From: JBCDGZ01 sp038750655
Lineage (GTDB): Bacteria; Bacteroidota; Bacteroidia; Chitinophagales; Saprospiraceae
NCBI GenBank assembly: GCA_038750655.1
Contig: JBCDGZ010000061.1
Span: forward strand, 1 to 42,161
Length of the DNA stretch: 42,161 nt
Direction: 5' to 3'
Shown: in pieces, positions 40,581-42,161 of the stretch
How the letters are laid out: each line of letters opens with the position of its first letter
Numbering within the stretch: position 1 is the first letter of the stretch
Program-made: the position numbers and the translations under genes
The notes under the pieces: generated by a model
The model's input: the letters and a program-made list of their open reading frames with translations, nothing else
The model's database searches: none
What the model was told of the DNA's origin: nothing

Positions 40581-41177
40581 TTACGATTTCCGTGATTTAT
40601 CGTACTTTTTCTTGATGGATTTGAAATTATCCTTGTTGACCGACTCGCCCGTTTTGACATAATGCTCGATGGCAATCGCATAGTCGCGGATCAATTTTTT
40701 GAAATTCCCCTTCATCAGTCCGCCCATAAAGGCCGGCTTGGTCCGATAGGTCATATCGAAGGTGAAGCGAGAAGTCTGGGCATCAATCGGCTCTACTTTG
40801 TAAATGGCGAAGGTATGCTCGGGCGAAACCGGAAATTTTCCGGCCTGAAACACCTGATTCTTAAAGGTGTAATTTTGGGGATCGTAATTGAGCTGCTTTT
40901 CCTTCAAAAAACGAGTACCCTTGGCATTAAAATGGCAGATTCGCTCGGCTCCCTCACCGGCCTTCAGCGTCCCTTCCACATAATCAGAGCTCACAATTTT
41001 CGGATGCGAATGAGCAATCGCACCGTAATCCACTCCAACCACTTCCCATACTTTCTCCGCAGGGGCGTCAATGACATGAGATACGGTAAAGGTCTTTACC
41101 TTTTTTTGAGCTTGAGCTGAAGAAACCATCATTAGGGCGAGTAACAGCATAAAACTTAGGCGGCTTAACTTTTTCAT
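40581..41177 (-). CDS. Exported SRPBCC-family protein
   Basis: 198 residues. Signal peptide 1-23 (LSFMLLLALMMVSSAQAQ). START/Bet v1-like SRPBCC fold: TVSHVIDAPAEKVWEVV at the start, GAGAERICHFN-like middle, and a long C-terminal helix (LIRDYAIAIEHYVKTGE). These proteins bind hydrophobic ligands in a deep pocket; ligand unknown. Start ATG 41177 is preferred over ATG 41186. It is encoded directly downstream of a second AraC regulator and carries the same promoter motif as the AhpD-like gene. Confidence 0.88.
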   Translation of the reverse strand: MKKLSRLSFMLLLALMMVSSAQAQKKVKTFTVSHVIDAPAEKVWEVVGVDYGAIAHSHPKIVSSDYVEGTLKAGEGAERICHFNAKGTRFLKEKQLNYDPQNYTFKNQVFQAGKFPVSPEHTFAIYKVEPIDAQTSRFTFDMTYRTKPAFMGGLMKGNFKKLIRDYAIAIEHYVKTGESVNKDNFKSIKKKYDKSRKS

Positions 41178-41208
41178 GAATATCATTTTTTAAAAGCTTA
41201 TGATTAAG

Positions 41209-41225
41209 TTGACAAGACAAAGATG
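41209..41225 (-). promoter_or_regulatory. Shared promoter motif CATCTTTGnnTTGTCAA (SRPBCC gene)
   Basis: Same 15 fixed bases as at 39403-39419, 32-48 bases before the ATG at 41177. Again there is a -7-like CATCTTTG with no -33 TTG at the right distance. Confidence 0.5.
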
Positions 41226-41275
41226 CCGGCATTTACTACACTTCTCTTTGCTATAAAGGCCAAAGATTTGATCAT

Positions 41276-42115
41276 TTAGTCCAATCGATAATCAGAGGGG
41301 GCTAAGCCGTAAGCTTTTTGGAAAGATTTAGAAAAATGGGCCAGATCGCTAAAGCCGCAGTCAAAGGCAATATCGGTGATACGCAGCGAAGTGGCCTTCA
41401 GCAGCTTGGCCGCCTGCCCCAGCTTGCGCTGCTTGATGTACTTCGCCGGTGGGCAGTTGTACTGCTTGCTGAACTCCCGCTTGAAAGAGGACAGGCTCAG
41501 GTTGGTCAAAGCCGCCAATTCATCCAGACTTAAGTTGTTGAAAATATTGGCTTCGATGACGGCCTTGAAATCCTGCTCACCGCTCGAAAATAAGCTAGAG
41601 ATCAGCGCCTTAATGTTGTCTGCGTTATTGGTCTTAGCCAGGAGTAAGATCAACTCCTTCAGCTTAATTTTGATTAGCTCATCGCTAACCAAACTGGGAT
41701 TGTCGAAATAAAACTGCAAACTCTCGATGTAGGCCGTCATCAACAGCGAGGATTTGACTTTTTTGTACGTTACTGGCTTGACCTTGTTAACCTCCAACAA
41801 AAAATCGGGAAACTCCTTGTCGTAGAGCAACTTGAGGATTTCGGGATAAAAGTGAATGGCGATTGCCTCGCAGGTATCGGCCCCGGCAGCATTAAAATAA
41901 TCATTGAGGTAATTGCCACATTTTAAAACCAATCCTTCCTCGGCCTCCAGAATAACTCGCTGGGTGGGCTGAATGACATTGCTCTTGCCTTTGACAAGAT
42001 AGAAAAAGCAGGCTTCATTGGGCATCTCCGCCGTCATCCGAAGCGGCGGTTCAATAACCGCTCTTTCGAATATCTTTTTCCCCAATAATTCAAAATGCTG
42101 ATGAGTTTTGATCAT
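41276..42115 (-). CDS. AraC-family transcriptional regulator
   Basis: 280 residues. N-terminal cupin-like domain with CFFYLVKGKSNVIQ, then the C-terminal AraC DNA-binding domain: LSLDELAALTNLSLSSFKRE, LRITDIAFDCGFSDLAHFSK and the final SFQKAYGLAPSDYR. The start ATG 42115 is chosen rather than GTG 42139, because a -7-like TATCTTTA box at 42140-42147 would put the transcription start downstream of the GTG. It is the likely activator of the SRPBCC gene 98 bases downstream (inference). Confidence 0.92.
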   Translation of the reverse strand: MIKTHQHFELLGKKIFERAVIEPPLRMTAEMPNEACFFYLVKGKSNVIQPTQRVILEAEEGLVLKCGNYLNDYFNAAGADTCEAIAIHFYPEILKLLYDKEFPDFLLEVNKVKPVTYKKVKSSLLMTAYIESLQFYFDNPSLVSDELIKIKLKELILLLAKTNNADNIKALISSLFSSGEQDFKAVIEANIFNNLSLDELAALTNLSLSSFKREFSKQYNCPPAKYIKQRKLGQAAKLLKATSLRITDIAFDCGFSDLAHFSKSFQKAYGLAPSDYRLD

Positions 42116-42139
42116 ATAGATAGGCGTTTTATCAGTCAC

Positions 42140-42147
42140 TAAAGATA
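42140..42147 (-). promoter_or_regulatory. -7-like box of the second AraC gene
   Basis: TATCTTTA on the minus strand, one mismatch to TAnnTTTG, 25 bases before the ATG. Its -33 element would fall beyond the window end. Confidence 0.35.
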
Positions 42148-42161
42148 AAACAATGCCCTAG

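Overview
The window reads as chromosomal DNA of a Bacteroidota bacterium, most likely a Saprospiria/Lewinella-type marine or activated-sludge lineage (inference from protein families, not from a marker gene). Supporting signs are a TAnnTTTG-type -7 promoter box upstream of several genes, a PorE-like TPR/PD40/OmpA protein, a DAHP synthase-chorismate mutase fusion, MacB-type ABC permeases under an NtrC-family regulator, and FG-GAP/cytochrome c lipoproteins. No rRNA, tRNA, CRISPR array, transposase or phage gene was seen.

Layout. 1-6389 (+): a membrane operon of SpoIIM/DUF95 protein (5' end outside the window), DUF4129 protein, DUF4350 protein, MoxR ATPase and DUF58 protein. 6386-7169 (-): a TacAT-type GNAT toxin / ribbon-helix-helix antitoxin pair. 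7230-17305 (-): a tightly packed six-gene operon that is the main discovery of the window. In transcription order it encodes a bacterial gasdermin-like pore former, a CHAT/caspase-like protease with an effector-associated domain, an iSTAND-like protein, a MoxR AAA+ ATPase, a vWA protein, and a 1664-residue VMAP/ROCO protein. The last protein runs N-terminal VMAP-like helices, ROC GTPase, COR, EAD11-like segment, degenerate PNP-like domain, PH-like domain and a C-terminal pentein (agmatine-deiminase-like) domain. I read it as an abortive-infection or programmed-death system: a MoxR-vWA-VMAP sensor/chaperone module controls a protease, which cleaves and releases a membrane pore former. The pentein domain would be a second, unexpected enzymatic arm.

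17458-18189 (-): a cytoplasmic esterase. 18253-20995 (-): a sensor kinase and a sigma-54-type response regulator. These are divergent from a MacA/MacB-like export operon at 21200-25672 (+), which has a sigma-54-like promoter and a palindromic upstream site in the shared intergenic region. 26110-26790 (+): an orphan ABC ATPase with altered signature residues, preceded by a 437-base repeat-rich spacer.

26787-42115 is mostly housekeeping or accessory single genes: PorE-like OmpA protein, DAHP synthase/chorismate mutase, TPR protein, radical SAM/SPASM enzyme, small exported protein, peptidyl-tRNA hydrolase, a pentapeptide/HAD/GNAT operon, a cytochrome c/FG-GAP lipoprotein, a small membrane TPR protein, a cupredoxin-like protein, an AhpD-like protein, two AraC regulators and an exported SRPBCC protein. 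Several intrinsic terminators and -7/-33 type promoters can be placed between them.
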